From positions 88,755 to 152,754 of the forward strand of contig JAUIFP010000001.1 in NCBI GenBank assembly GCA_030430365.1: DNA of 64,000 bases. The letters are read 5' to 3'. Every line of letters starts with the position of its first letter. The stretch's first letter is position 1. Position numbers and translations under genes: made by a program. The DNA is from Alphaproteobacteria bacterium (GTDB lineage: Bacteria; Pseudomonadota; Alphaproteobacteria; Sphingomonadales; Sphingomonadaceae). The notes below the pieces were generated by a model. The model had not been told where the DNA came from and ran no database searches. It saw only the letters and a program-made list of their open reading frames with translations. Positions 51,693-60,122 of this stretch are shown piece after piece.

Positions 51693-54648
51693 GCAAACGC
51701 TCTCCTGCCGGATCCACAAAGACGGCGTCGCAAATCTCGACCGGCACGTCGGACCCGCGCACTATGTCGTTCAGCATCATTTCTTCACCGATCCTCTCCT
51801 GGCCGCCGGTGACGAGCGCGAGCGCGATCGAATGGCCCAGCGTCGGCGAGAATGCGGCGGAGGTTACGCGGCCCTGAACATTGGCTGCCTTGGGCTCCGC
51901 GCCCTTGGCAAGAAGATGCGCGCCAGCGCGCAAGGTCGCGGCATGGTCGAGCGGCTTGAGGCCGACCAGCGACATTCGCCCCGGATCCGTAAGCCCGGGC
52001 CGCTGTGCCATGGCCCGCCCGACAAAATCCTTCTTGGTGGACAGCATGCGCCCCATGCCGAGATCTCCGGCTGTTGTCTGGCCGTTCATCTCGTTGCCGG
52101 CGGGATGTCCCTTCTCGATGCGCATGACGCCCAGCGCCTCCGTGCCATAGGGCACGATGCCGAAGGGCGCGCCGGCCGCCATGATCGCTTCCAGCAATTG
52201 GCGTCCGCGATTGGCGCCGATGCTGATTTCATAGGCAAGCTCTCCGCTGAAGGAGACGCGGAAAAGCCGGATCTTCGTACCGCGCCAGCGATATTCGCCC
52301 GCCGCCATGAATTTGAAGGCTTCGTTGGCAAGGTCGATATCCGGCAGCAAGGCCTGCAGCACGGCGCGCGATTGCGGGCCGGCAATGGAATAGGTGGCCC
52401 ATTGCTCCGTCACCGAAGTCGCCTGAACGTCCAGCTCCGGCCAGATCACCTGCCGGGCAAAGTCGATATGCTGCATCACCCGCGCGGCATTGGCGGTGGT
52501 GGTGGTGACGTAATATTTGTCCTCTGCAAAGCGCGTCGCCGTGCCGTCATCCATCACGAACCCGTCTTCGCGCAGCATCAGGCCATATCGTGCGCGCCCG
52601 ACAGGCAGCGTCGAAAACATATTGGCATAGAGCCGGTCCAGAAGCGTGGCGGCATCCGGGCCCAGGACATCGATCTTGCCGAGCGTCGAGACGTCGCAGA
52701 TCCCAACGCCGCCGCGCGTGGCATTCACTTCGCGGTCGACGGAGGTTCTCCACTCCGTCTCGCCCGGCTGGACAAACCACTGGGCACGTTTCCATTGCCC
52801 GACATCGACGAAGGCCGCGCCGTTTTCCGCCGCCCAGTCATGGCTTGCCGTATGGCGCACCGGGCGGAAATGTTCGCCCCGGTGATGCCCGGCAACCACG
52901 CCAAGGGCGATCGGCGTATAGGGCGGGCGCGACATGATCGTGCCCGCTTCGGCGATCGTCTTCTTGGTCTCCTCCGCCAGCAGCCCGTGCCCGTTGATCT
53001 GGCTGAGCTTGCCCTGATCGGTCGCCATGCCCATCGTGGTGTAGCGCTTGAGGTGTTCGATCGACACGAAGCCTTCGCTCGCGGCGAGCTTGATGTCGGA
53101 AGCCGTCACGTCGTTCTGGAAGTCGACGAATGCCTTGCCCTCGATCCCGCTTGGCACCCACAGCATGTTCTCATTCGTGCCGCCCGTTTCGGCAACGTCG
53201 GCGATTGCCATTTCGGCAGGCGACTTGCCCATCTGCTGCACGACTTCGGTCGCTGCCCTGATCCCGTCGCCCAGCGCGGAGGTCAGGCTCATGCGCCCGG
53301 CGGCGGACCCGATGGAGGAAAAATCTGGCGGTGTCTTGTCGAGCAGGAAGGCATTGAGCTCTTCTGACCAAACAGGCCGGTTGCCGAAATTGCTGCCCAG
53401 GCCGATGGCCGGATTCCAGCCGCCCGACATCGCGACGAGATCGCAGGCGACCGTCGTTTCCTTGCCGCTGCCATCGCGGATCGTGGCGCCCTTGACGCTT
53501 TTCGAACCCTTGATGTCCACGATCGCACCCTGCAGCGCCACAACGCTGTCCGACAGGTCAAGCCTGTCTGCCAAGGCAGGCTTCTGGGCGCGTGTATCCA
53601 CCACTGCGGCCACGCCGATGCCGGCGGCCTGCAGGTCCAGCGCGGTCTGCCAGCCCGTATCGCAGGAGGTGAAGATCACCGCCTTCTTGCCTGGCGCCAC
53701 TGCGAAGCGGTTGAGATAGGCGGAGACGGCCGATGCCATCATCACGCCGGGCCTGTCATTGCCCGGGAAGATCAGCGGGCGCTCGATCGCGCCGCTTGCC
53801 AGCAGGGCATGCTTGGCTACGATCTTCCACAATCTCTGGCGCGGCTGACCGGGCAAGGGTTCGGGCAAATGGTCCGCAACGCGCTCCACGGCGCCATATT
53901 CATGGCCGTCATAGACGCCGAATACGCCCGTGCGCGGAAGCAGTGTGACATTGGGATAAGATGCCAGTTCCTCCACCACGCCTGCCGCCCAGTCCGCGCC
54001 GGTTGCACCTGCAATCTCGCTGCGTTCCTTCAGCAGATGGCCGCCCATGGCCATATCGTCATCGGCCACAATCACGCGCAGGCCGGAACGCCCCGCCGTC
54101 AGCGCGGCGGCAAGTCCGGCCGGACCCGCGCCGATCACCAGCAGGTCGCAAAATGCATGTTTGCGGTCATAGCTGTCGGGATCGGGCAGGCCGGAGAGGG
54201 CGCCCAGGCCCGCAGCACGCCGGATCAGCGGCTCGTAAAGCTTCTCCCACAAGGCGGCGGGCCGCATGAAGGTCTTGTAATAGAAGCCGGCCACAAAGAT
54301 CGGAGAGGCAAGCTGGTTGAGCGCCAGCAGATCGAAGCCCAGGCTCGGCCAGCGGTTCTGGCTGCTGGCAACCAGTCCGTCATAGAGCGGGACGGCTGTC
54401 GCCTTGCTGTTGGGCTCGGCCCGCGCGCCTTCGCGCAGGGTTACCAGCGCATTGGGCTCTTCCGTCCCGGCTGTCAGGATGCCGCGCGGCCGGTGATATT
54501 TGAACGATCGCGCGACCAGGCGCACATCGTTGGCCAGCAATGCAGCGGCCAGCGTATCGCCTTCGAAGCCCGAATATTGCTTGCCGTCGAAAGTGAATTT
54601 CAACGGGCGCGCGCGGTCGATCAGCCCGCCTGTATTGAGCCGGCTCAT
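51685..54648 (-). CDS. soxA: sarcosine oxidase, alpha subunit
   Basis: A 987-residue SoxA. It has an N-terminal ferredoxin-like domain (PLKFTFDGKQYSGFEGDTLAAALLAND), an NAD-binding domain (CDLLVIGAGPAGLAAALTAGRSGLRVIVADDD), a FAD/NAD linker and a C-terminal GcvT-like folate domain (EFRTSVDREVNATRGGVGI-like block, IRLFRVSFSGELAYEISI, TEALGVMRIEKGHPAGNEM). It passes electrons from the SoxB flavins and receives the methyl carbon on tetrahydrofolate as methylene-THF. GAAGGAAAG is upstream. It overlaps soxD by 4 bp. Confidence 0.94.
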   Translation of the reverse strand: MSRLNTGGLIDRARPLKFTFDGKQYSGFEGDTLAAALLANDVRLVARSFKYHRPRGILTAGTEEPNALVTLREGARAEPNSKATAVPLYDGLVASSQNRWPSLGFDLLALNQLASPIFVAGFYYKTFMRPAALWEKLYEPLIRRAAGLGALSGLPDPDSYDRKHAFCDLLVIGAGPAGLAAALTAGRSGLRVIVADDDMAMGGHLLKERSEIAGATGADWAAGVVEELASYPNVTLLPRTGVFGVYDGHEYGAVERVADHLPEPLPGQPRQRLWKIVAKHALLASGAIERPLIFPGNDRPGVMMASAVSAYLNRFAVAPGKKAVIFTSCDTGWQTALDLQAAGIGVAAVVDTRAQKPALADRLDLSDSVVALQGAIVDIKGSKSVKGATIRDGSGKETTVACDLVAMSGGWNPAIGLGSNFGNRPVWSEELNAFLLDKTPPDFSSIGSAAGRMSLTSALGDGIRAATEVVQQMGKSPAEMAIADVAETGGTNENMLWVPSGIEGKAFVDFQNDVTASDIKLAASEGFVSIEHLKRYTTMGMATDQGKLSQINGHGLLAEETKKTIAEAGTIMSRPPYTPIALGVVAGHHRGEHFRPVRHTASHDWAAENGAAFVDVGQWKRAQWFVQPGETEWRTSVDREVNATRGGVGICDVSTLGKIDVLGPDAATLLDRLYANMFSTLPVGRARYGLMLREDGFVMDDGTATRFAEDKYYVTTTTANAARVMQHIDFARQVIWPELDVQATSVTEQWATYSIAGPQSRAVLQALLPDIDLANEAFKFMAAGEYRWRGTKIRLFRVSFSGELAYEISIGANRGRQLLEAIMAAGAPFGIVPYGTEALGVMRIEKGHPAGNEMNGQTTAGDLGMGRMLSTKKDFVGRAMAQRPGLTDPGRMSLVGLKPLDHAATLRAGAHLLAKGAEPKAANVQGRVTSAAFSPTLGHSIALALVTGGQERIGEEMMLNDIVRGSDVPVEICDAVFVDPAGERLRG

Positions 54649-54908
54649 GCGGACTTTCCTTCGCTGGTCAGGCGTGCGGCGGAAATCGCGTGATCGCGCG
54701 TGTCGCGCGTCAGCGTAATCCAGTTGCGGCAGCCTTGTGCGTGGTACCACAGCTCATCGATCGGCCCGGCGGGGTTCTCCCGCAGATAGACATAGTCGAA
54801 GAACTCCGTCTCCTCCGCCGGATCCGATGGCCGCACGGGGGCGGCGTCGCCGCGATAGACGAATTCCTGGGAGTCTCGATCGCCGCAATAGGGGCAGGGA
54901 ATGCGCAT
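54645..54908 (-). CDS. soxD: sarcosine oxidase, delta subunit
   Basis: An 87-residue SoxD with the zinc-binding start MRIPCPYCGDRDSQEF (C5, C8) and a later HAQGCRNW (His/Cys). It has DPAEETEFFDYVYLRENPAGP, typical of the subunit. GAGGAG stands 6 bases before the ATG. The gene lies between soxB and soxA and overlaps soxA by ATGA. Confidence 0.93.
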   Translation of the reverse strand: MRIPCPYCGDRDSQEFVYRGDAAPVRPSDPAEETEFFDYVYLRENPAGPIDELWYHAQGCRNWITLTRDTRDHAISAARLTSEGKSA

Positions 54909-54918
54909 ATCCGGCTCC

Positions 54919-56175
54919 TCAGTGCAGGTTCGGTTGGGCGCCCTGGCCCTTTTCGTCGATGACATGGCCAGTCGCGAACCGGTCCAGACGGAAGTCTGCG
55001 GCTGTTTCGTGCGGCTGGTCTGTGGCGAGCAGATGGGCGAAGCACCATCCGGCGGCAGGCGTTGCCTTGAAACCGCCATAGCACCAGCCGGCATTGAGAT
55101 AGAGCCCGCCGACCGGGGCGTGGTCGATAATCGGGGAGCCATCCATGCTCATATCCATGATGCCGCCCCAGGATCGCAGCAGGCGGGCGCGGCCGATCAT
55201 CGGCATCAGCGCCATGCCGCCTTCGCAGACATCTTCCACGGTCGGCAGGTTCCCGCGCTGGGCGTAGCTGTTGTAGCCATCGATATCTCCGCCGAAGACC
55301 AGCCCGCCCTTGTCGGACTGGCTGACATAGAAATGTCCGGCGCCGAAGGTGATCACGCCGGGGATCACCGGTTTCAGCCCTTCGCTGACGAATGCCTGGA
55401 GAACGTGGCTTTCGATCGGCAGGCGCAGGCCCGCCATTTCGGCAAGGCGCGAACTGTTGCCGGCGACCGACAGCCCCACCTTCTTGGCGCGGATCGGACC
55501 GCGCGTCGTCTCAACCCCGGTTATCGAACCGTCCGGCCCGCGCAGCATGCCGGTGACGGCGCAGTTCTGGATGATGTCGACGCCCCTGTCCGATGCGCCG
55601 CGGGCATAACCCCACACGACCGCGTCATGCCGGGCAGTGCCGCCGCGCCGCTGCAGCAGGCCGCCCTGGATCGGGAAGCGCGCATTTTCGTAATCGAGGA
55701 ACGGCGCCATCGCCTGGACCTGATCGCGGCCCAGCAATTCGGCATCGACGCCGTGCAGCCGCATCATGTTGCCGCGCCTGGCATAGGCGTCGCGCTGCGC
55801 ATCGCTGTGATAGAGATTGAGCACGCCGCGCTGGCTGACCATCGTGTTGTAGTTGAGATCCTGCTCCATCCCCTCCCACAGCTTCATCGACCATTCGTAG
55901 AAGGGGATGTTGCCGGGCAGCCCGTAATTGGAGCGGATGATGGTGGTGTTCCGGCCGGCATTGCCGCCGCCGATCCAGCCTTTTTCCAGCACGGCGACAT
56001 TGGTGATGCCGTGCTCCTTGGCAAGGTAATAGGCCGTCGCCAGCCCGTGCCCGCCGCCGCCGACGATGATGACGTCGTAGCTTTCCTGCGGCTCGGCGTC
56101 GCGCCACGCCCTGTCCCAGTGGCGGTGGCCGCTGAAAGCGTTACGTAAGAGGGTGAAAAGCGAATAATGCGTCAT
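54919..56175 (-). CDS. soxB: sarcosine oxidase, beta subunit
   Basis: A 418-residue flavin-binding subunit: YSLFTLLRNAFSGHRHWDRAWR at the N-terminus, YDVIIVGGGGHGLATAYYLAKEHG at the FAD site, WIGGGNAGRNTTIIRSNYGLPGN and the C-terminal GGLYLNAGWCYGGFKATPAAGW. It oxidises the N-methyl group of sarcosine (or a related N-methyl amino acid) with O2, giving H2O2 and formaldehyde or methylene-THF. It is first in the soxBDAG operon and divergent from a GlxA/AraC regulator. No glyA, purU or choline/betaine genes are in the window. Confidence 0.93.
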   Translation of the reverse strand: MTHYSLFTLLRNAFSGHRHWDRAWRDAEPQESYDVIIVGGGGHGLATAYYLAKEHGITNVAVLEKGWIGGGNAGRNTTIIRSNYGLPGNIPFYEWSMKLWEGMEQDLNYNTMVSQRGVLNLYHSDAQRDAYARRGNMMRLHGVDAELLGRDQVQAMAPFLDYENARFPIQGGLLQRRGGTARHDAVVWGYARGASDRGVDIIQNCAVTGMLRGPDGSITGVETTRGPIRAKKVGLSVAGNSSRLAEMAGLRLPIESHVLQAFVSEGLKPVIPGVITFGAGHFYVSQSDKGGLVFGGDIDGYNSYAQRGNLPTVEDVCEGGMALMPMIGRARLLRSWGGIMDMSMDGSPIIDHAPVGGLYLNAGWCYGGFKATPAAGWCFAHLLATDQPHETAADFRLDRFATGHVIDEKGQGAQPNLH

Positions 56176-56240
56176 GGCTCGGGCCAGTGCGAAGCGAGAG
56201 TGGGCGAAATAAATTTGATTCGCAGGAAATATTAGATGCT

Positions 56241-57239
56241 ATGCGGGCGCTTTGCGTGACTCGAAGCGACGGATTCGTGCCTGTGGACGACAATCTTGCG
56301 GATAGGGACAAGCCAGAGCATCTCGGCCTGCTGCTGACGCCGGGCTTTTCGCTGATGTCCTATGCCTCGGTCATCGAACCGTTTCGCGCGGCCAATGTGC
56401 TGGCCGGCAAGCAGCTTTACCGCTGGACGCATGTTTCCACCGATGGGGAGCCTGTGACTGCCTCCAACGGTGCGACCATCCTGGCCGACGGCAGGGTGGG
56501 GGACCGGCTGGACTGCGAAACGCTGTTCGTGATCGCGGCGGGCGAACCGGCCAAGTTCGATCACCAGCCCACCTTTGCCTGGCTGCGCCAGCTGGCGGCC
56601 TCCGGCGTGCGCCTGGCCGGGGTGTCGGGCGGTCCGCTGCTGCTGGCCAAGGCGGGTCTGCTGGAGGGGTACCGCGCGACGGTCCACTGGGAACATTGGC
56701 AGCAGATGCATGATCTGTTTCCCGATCTCTCCGTCGAATCCGGCCTCTATGTGATCGACCGGCGGCGGCTGACCTGCGCGGGCGGGATCGCCGCGCTCGA
56801 TCTGGCGGTCGAGATGATCGAGCGTGCGCATGGCCATGCGCTGGCTTCCCGGGTGGGCGAATGGTTCATCAGCCCGGAGCAGCGCCCGCCGGACAAGGCG
56901 CAGCGGATCGGCCTGAGGGAGCGCTACGGTATCGCAAACGACCGCGTCCTGAAGGTCCTGGCGCGGATGGAAGAGACCACGGCGGAGCCGCTCACCCACC
57001 GCGAACTGGCAGGGCAGGCGGGTGTTTCGCTGCGCCAGCTGGAGCGGCTGTTCGCGCGGGATCTGGGCTCCACCATCGGCGCGGTCTATCTCGGCATCCG
57101 GCTGGACAAGGCGCAAGAGCTTCTGCGCAAGACGGGCATGCAGGTGACCGCGGTCGCCTTCGCCTGCGGCTTTCGCAATTCCAGCCATTTCTCCCGCGCC
57201 TATCGCGCCAGGTTCGGCCAGCCGCCGAGCCGCCGCTGA
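56241..57239 (+). CDS. GlxA-family AraC-type transcriptional regulator
   Basis: About 332 residues: an N-terminal DJ-1/PfpI-like ligand domain (HLGLLLTPGFSLMSYASVIEPFRAANVL, LAGVSGGPLLLAKAGLLEGYRATVHWEH) and a C-terminal AraC HTH (LTHRELAGQAGVSLRQLERLFARDLGSTIGAVYLGIRL, VTAVAFACGFRNSSHFSRAYRARFG). GlxA-family members GbdR and SouR activate glycine-betaine and sarcosine catabolism in Pseudomonas, so this protein is a good candidate activator of soxBDAG. It also stands at the head of the urocanase-like gene set. Start uncertain: a GTG at 56187 is in frame, the ATG at 56241 has AGGAA upstream. Confidence 0.9.
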   Translation: MRALCVTRSDGFVPVDDNLADRDKPEHLGLLLTPGFSLMSYASVIEPFRAANVLAGKQLYRWTHVSTDGEPVTASNGATILADGRVGDRLDCETLFVIAAGEPAKFDHQPTFAWLRQLAASGVRLAGVSGGPLLLAKAGLLEGYRATVHWEHWQQMHDLFPDLSVESGLYVIDRRRLTCAGGIAALDLAVEMIERAHGHALASRVGEWFISPEQRPPDKAQRIGLRERYGIANDRVLKVLARMEETTAEPLTHRELAGQAGVSLRQLERLFARDLGSTIGAVYLGIRLDKAQELLRKTGMQVTAVAFACGFRNSSHFSRAYRARFGQPPSRR

Positions 57240-57360
57240 AATACCGCGCCGAGGCCCGGCGTTCTGCAATTTCGCTTATGCATTCGCATGACAAATTGGC
57301 GGCCAGCCAATCTGAGGCGATGCTATTCTTGTCCTCCCGGCATTTCAGACGGTGAGGACT

Positions 57361-58464
57361 ATGGCCCGAATATTGACGTCCGCTGATGTGGAAGCCGCCG
57401 TATTGGGCGGCTCGGTCTTTGCGGCAGGCGGAGGCGGCTGGGCCGATCACGGGCGCATGCTGGGGCAGATGGCCATGGAAGCGGGATCGCCCGAACTGGT
57501 CTCGCTGGACGAAATTCCCGAAGATGCGTGGATCGCAACGGCTGCCGCCATCGGCGCGCCTGCCGGCACCACGCAATGGGAGATGCGCGGCGAAGACTAT
57601 GTGCGCGCTGCGGCTCTGCTGGAAGAGGCGCTGGGCGAACCGCTTTACGGGCTGATGATCGGGCAGAACGGCATGTCCAGTACGCTCAATGGCTGGCTGC
57701 CTTCGGCAAGCTGCGGCTGGAAGGTCGTGGATGCGGTGGGGGACATTCGCGCGCATCCCACGGGGGACATGGGTTCGATCGGCCTTGCCTCCAGTCCGGA
57801 GCCGACGATCCAGACGGCGGCGGGCGGAAACCGCGCGGCGGGGCAATATCTGGAGCTGGTGGTGCAGGGCGCGACCGGCGTCATCTCGCCGGTGGTGCGG
57901 ACCGCGGCGGACCGTTCGGGCGGTTTCATCGCCAGTTGCCGCAATCCCGTGCGTGCCAGCTATGTGCGGGAACATGCCGCGCTCGGCGGTATCACCATGG
58001 CGCTGGCGCTGGGCGAGGCGATCCTGGCGGCGCAGCCGGACGGCGGCGAGGCCGTGATCGCGGCAATCTGCAAGGCAACGGGCGGCACGATCGTGGGCAC
58101 CGGGCCCGTCACTTCCAAGGCAGTGGTCTATACGCAGCAGGCATTCGATATCGGCACCGTCACGGTCCAGTGCGGCAGCGAGGAACTCGTGCTGCATGTG
58201 ATGAACGAATATATGGCGCTCGACGACAAGTCTGGCACGCGCCTTTCCACCTATCCCGACGTCCTGACTACGCTGGACAGTGACGGTGCGCCGGTCAGCG
58301 TCGGCAATCTGCGCGAAGGGATGGAAATCTCCATTCTCCATGTACCGCGCGGCCAGATACCGCTCAGTTCTTCGGTCACCGATCCGGCGGTCTATCCCGT
58401 CGTGGAGGAAGCGCTGGGGATCGACATTGCGAGCTACGCCCTCGATCTGGAGCCTTCCGCATGA
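57361..58464 (+). CDS. DUF917/S-methyl thiohydantoin desulfurase family protein
   Basis: A 367-residue DUF917-family protein. Marks are ILTSADVEAAVLGGSVFAAGGGGWADHG at the start, the Cys-containing SASCGWKVVDAVGDIRAHPTGDMGSIGL in the middle and VPRGQIPLSSSVTDPAVYPVVEEALG at the end. Pfam now names this domain for S-methyl thiohydantoin desulfurase, which removes a thiol from the ring made by S-methyl thiourocanate hydratase. Many DUF917 proteins are otherwise annotated as unknown or linked to hydantoinase loci. Its 4-bp overlap with the urocanase-like gene strongly supports a joint pathway. Start ATG 57361 chosen; a GTG at 57352 is in frame. Confidence 0.87.
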   Translation: MARILTSADVEAAVLGGSVFAAGGGGWADHGRMLGQMAMEAGSPELVSLDEIPEDAWIATAAAIGAPAGTTQWEMRGEDYVRAAALLEEALGEPLYGLMIGQNGMSSTLNGWLPSASCGWKVVDAVGDIRAHPTGDMGSIGLASSPEPTIQTAAGGNRAAGQYLELVVQGATGVISPVVRTAADRSGGFIASCRNPVRASYVREHAALGGITMALALGEAILAAQPDGGEAVIAAICKATGGTIVGTGPVTSKAVVYTQQAFDIGTVTVQCGSEELVLHVMNEYMALDDKSGTRLSTYPDVLTTLDSDGAPVSVGNLREGMEISILHVPRGQIPLSSSVTDPAVYPVVEEALGIDIASYALDLEPSA

Positions 58465-60122
58465 GCGCGTCTCCCCAAGTCGAGGCGGGGCGGGCTCTGC
58501 GCTGCCGCGGCTGGCGGCAGGAAGGGCTGCTCCGGCTGCTCGAGAACGTGCTGACCGTCGGCGAAGACCCGGACCGGCTCGTCGTCTATGCCGCGCTTGG
58601 CAAGGCGGCACGCAATTGGCCTTCGCATGACGCCATCGTCGAAACGCTGAAGACGATGGCGGATGACGAAACGCTGATCATCCAGTCGGGCAAGCCGATC
58701 GGCGTGCTCAAGACGCACAATGATGCGCCGATGGTGCTGATGGCCAACTGCAACATGGTTGGCCGTTGGGCGACGCCGGAGAACTTCTACCGGTTCGAGC
58801 AGCAGGACCTCATCTGCTGGGGCGGCCTGACTGCCGGTGCATGGCAATATATCGGATCGCAGGGGGTCATTCAGGGCACATACGAAATTCTGATGCGCAT
58901 TGCGGAGCGCCATTTCGAAGGCAGCCTGGCCGGGCGCTTCGTGCTGACGGCAGGGCTCGGCGGAATGGGCGGAGCGCAGCCACTTGCAGGGCGTCTGGCG
59001 GCTTCTGTGATCCTGTGTGTCGAAGTGGATCCGCGGCGCATCACCAAACGCCTGGAAAGCGGATTTCTGGATCGCGTCGCTGGCGACCTGGATGAGGCAT
59101 TGTCGCTGGTCCAGGATGCAGTTGCCAAGCAGGAAGCTGTTTCGATCGGCCTATGCGCCAATGCAGTCGATATCTATGAGCAGATTGCCGAGCGCGGGAT
59201 CACGCCGGATGTCGTGACGGATCAGACATCCGCCCACGATCTCGTCTATGGGTACATCCCTTCCGGCCTAACGATCGAAGAGACTATGGAGATGCGCGGC
59301 GAACCCCAGCGCCTGATCGATCTGGGCCGGGCTTCCATTGTCCGCCACGTGAACGCGATGCTTTCCTTCCAGAAGGCGGGCGCAATCGTATTCGACAACG
59401 GCAATCTCATCCGCAGTCAGGCATTCGAGGGCGGAGTGGAAAACGCTTTCGACATTCCGATCTTCACCGAAGCGTTTCTGCGTCCGCTTTTCGCCCGCGC
59501 CATCGGGCCGTTTCGCTGGATTGCGCTTTCGGGCGAGCCCGCCGATTTGGCGGCGATCGACAATCTGGTGCTGGAACTGTTTCCCGATAATCAGATCGTC
59601 ACCAACTGGATCCGCCTGGCCAGCGAGCATGTGCCGATCGAGGGGCTGCCCGCGCGCATTGCATGGCTTGGCCACGGCGAAAGAGCGCGGCTGGGCCTTG
59701 CGGTCAACGCCATGGTCCGGGATGGCACATTGGCCGGCCCGGTTGCATTTACGCGCGATCACCTAGATGCCGGGGCAATGGCGCATCCCACGATCATGAC
59801 CGAACGCATGCGGGATGGATCGGATGCCATCGCCGACTGGCCTCTGGTCAATGCGCTGGCGATGGCATCGTCCAAGGCCGACCTGGTTGCGATCCATTCG
59901 GGCGGGGGCGGATATTCGGGTTTCATGACCAGTTCCGGCGTCACCGTGGTCGCGGATGGCAGCGAAGCGGCGGACACGCGCATCGACCTTTCGCTCAACA
60001 ACGATACGTCTCTTGGCGTGATGCGCTATGCCGATGCCGGATATGACGAAGCGCTGGACGAGGCGGAAACGAAGAACCTGCGCTACCTGGGTATTCCGCA
60101 ATATGCAGGGGGCGGCAGCTGA
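58461..60122 (+). CDS. urocanate hydratase family protein, candidate (S-methyl)thiourocanate hydratase
   Basis: A 553-residue urocanase-family enzyme. It keeps the NAD+ domain (TAGLGGMGGAQPLAGRLA, residues 163-180), VVYAALGKAARNW with Tyr43, and RDGSDAIADWPLVNALA. It departs where urocanase binds substrate: RIAWLGHGER has Ala401 where HutU has the conserved Cys (C410 of P. putida), and AIHSGGGGYSGFMTSSG replaces SLHHGGGVGxGFSQHAG. There are no other hut genes here. Next to a DUF917/S-methyl thiohydantoin desulfurase protein, a hydratase for thiourocanate or S-methyl thiourocanate is more likely than histidine degradation. It overlaps its neighbours on both sides. Confidence 0.88.
   Translation: MSASPQVEAGRALRCRGWRQEGLLRLLENVLTVGEDPDRLVVYAALGKAARNWPSHDAIVETLKTMADDETLIIQSGKPIGVLKTHNDAPMVLMANCNMVGRWATPENFYRFEQQDLICWGGLTAGAWQYIGSQGVIQGTYEILMRIAERHFEGSLAGRFVLTAGLGGMGGAQPLAGRLAASVILCVEVDPRRITKRLESGFLDRVAGDLDEALSLVQDAVAKQEAVSIGLCANAVDIYEQIAERGITPDVVTDQTSAHDLVYGYIPSGLTIEETMEMRGEPQRLIDLGRASIVRHVNAMLSFQKAGAIVFDNGNLIRSQAFEGGVENAFDIPIFTEAFLRPLFARAIGPFRWIALSGEPADLAAIDNLVLELFPDNQIVTNWIRLASEHVPIEGLPARIAWLGHGERARLGLAVNAMVRDGTLAGPVAFTRDHLDAGAMAHPTIMTERMRDGSDAIADWPLVNALAMASSKADLVAIHSGGGGYSGFMTSSGVTVVADGSEAADTRIDLSLNNDTSLGVMRYADAGYDEALDEAETKNLRYLGIPQYAGGGS

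Noticed and set aside
51628-53367. Long plus-strand open frame (579 codons) over soxA
   Set aside because: No motifs; soxA on the other strand is complete and in operon with soxB, soxD and soxG.
56992-58611. Long minus-strand open frame (539 codons) over the GlxA and DUF917 genes
   Set aside because: It crosses three well-supported plus-strand genes and shows no domain.
58461-60122. Annotation as histidine-degradation urocanate hydratase (hutU)
   Set aside because: Active-site Cys and substrate-loop residues differ, and no hutH, hutI or hutG gene is near; the paralogue reading is better supported.
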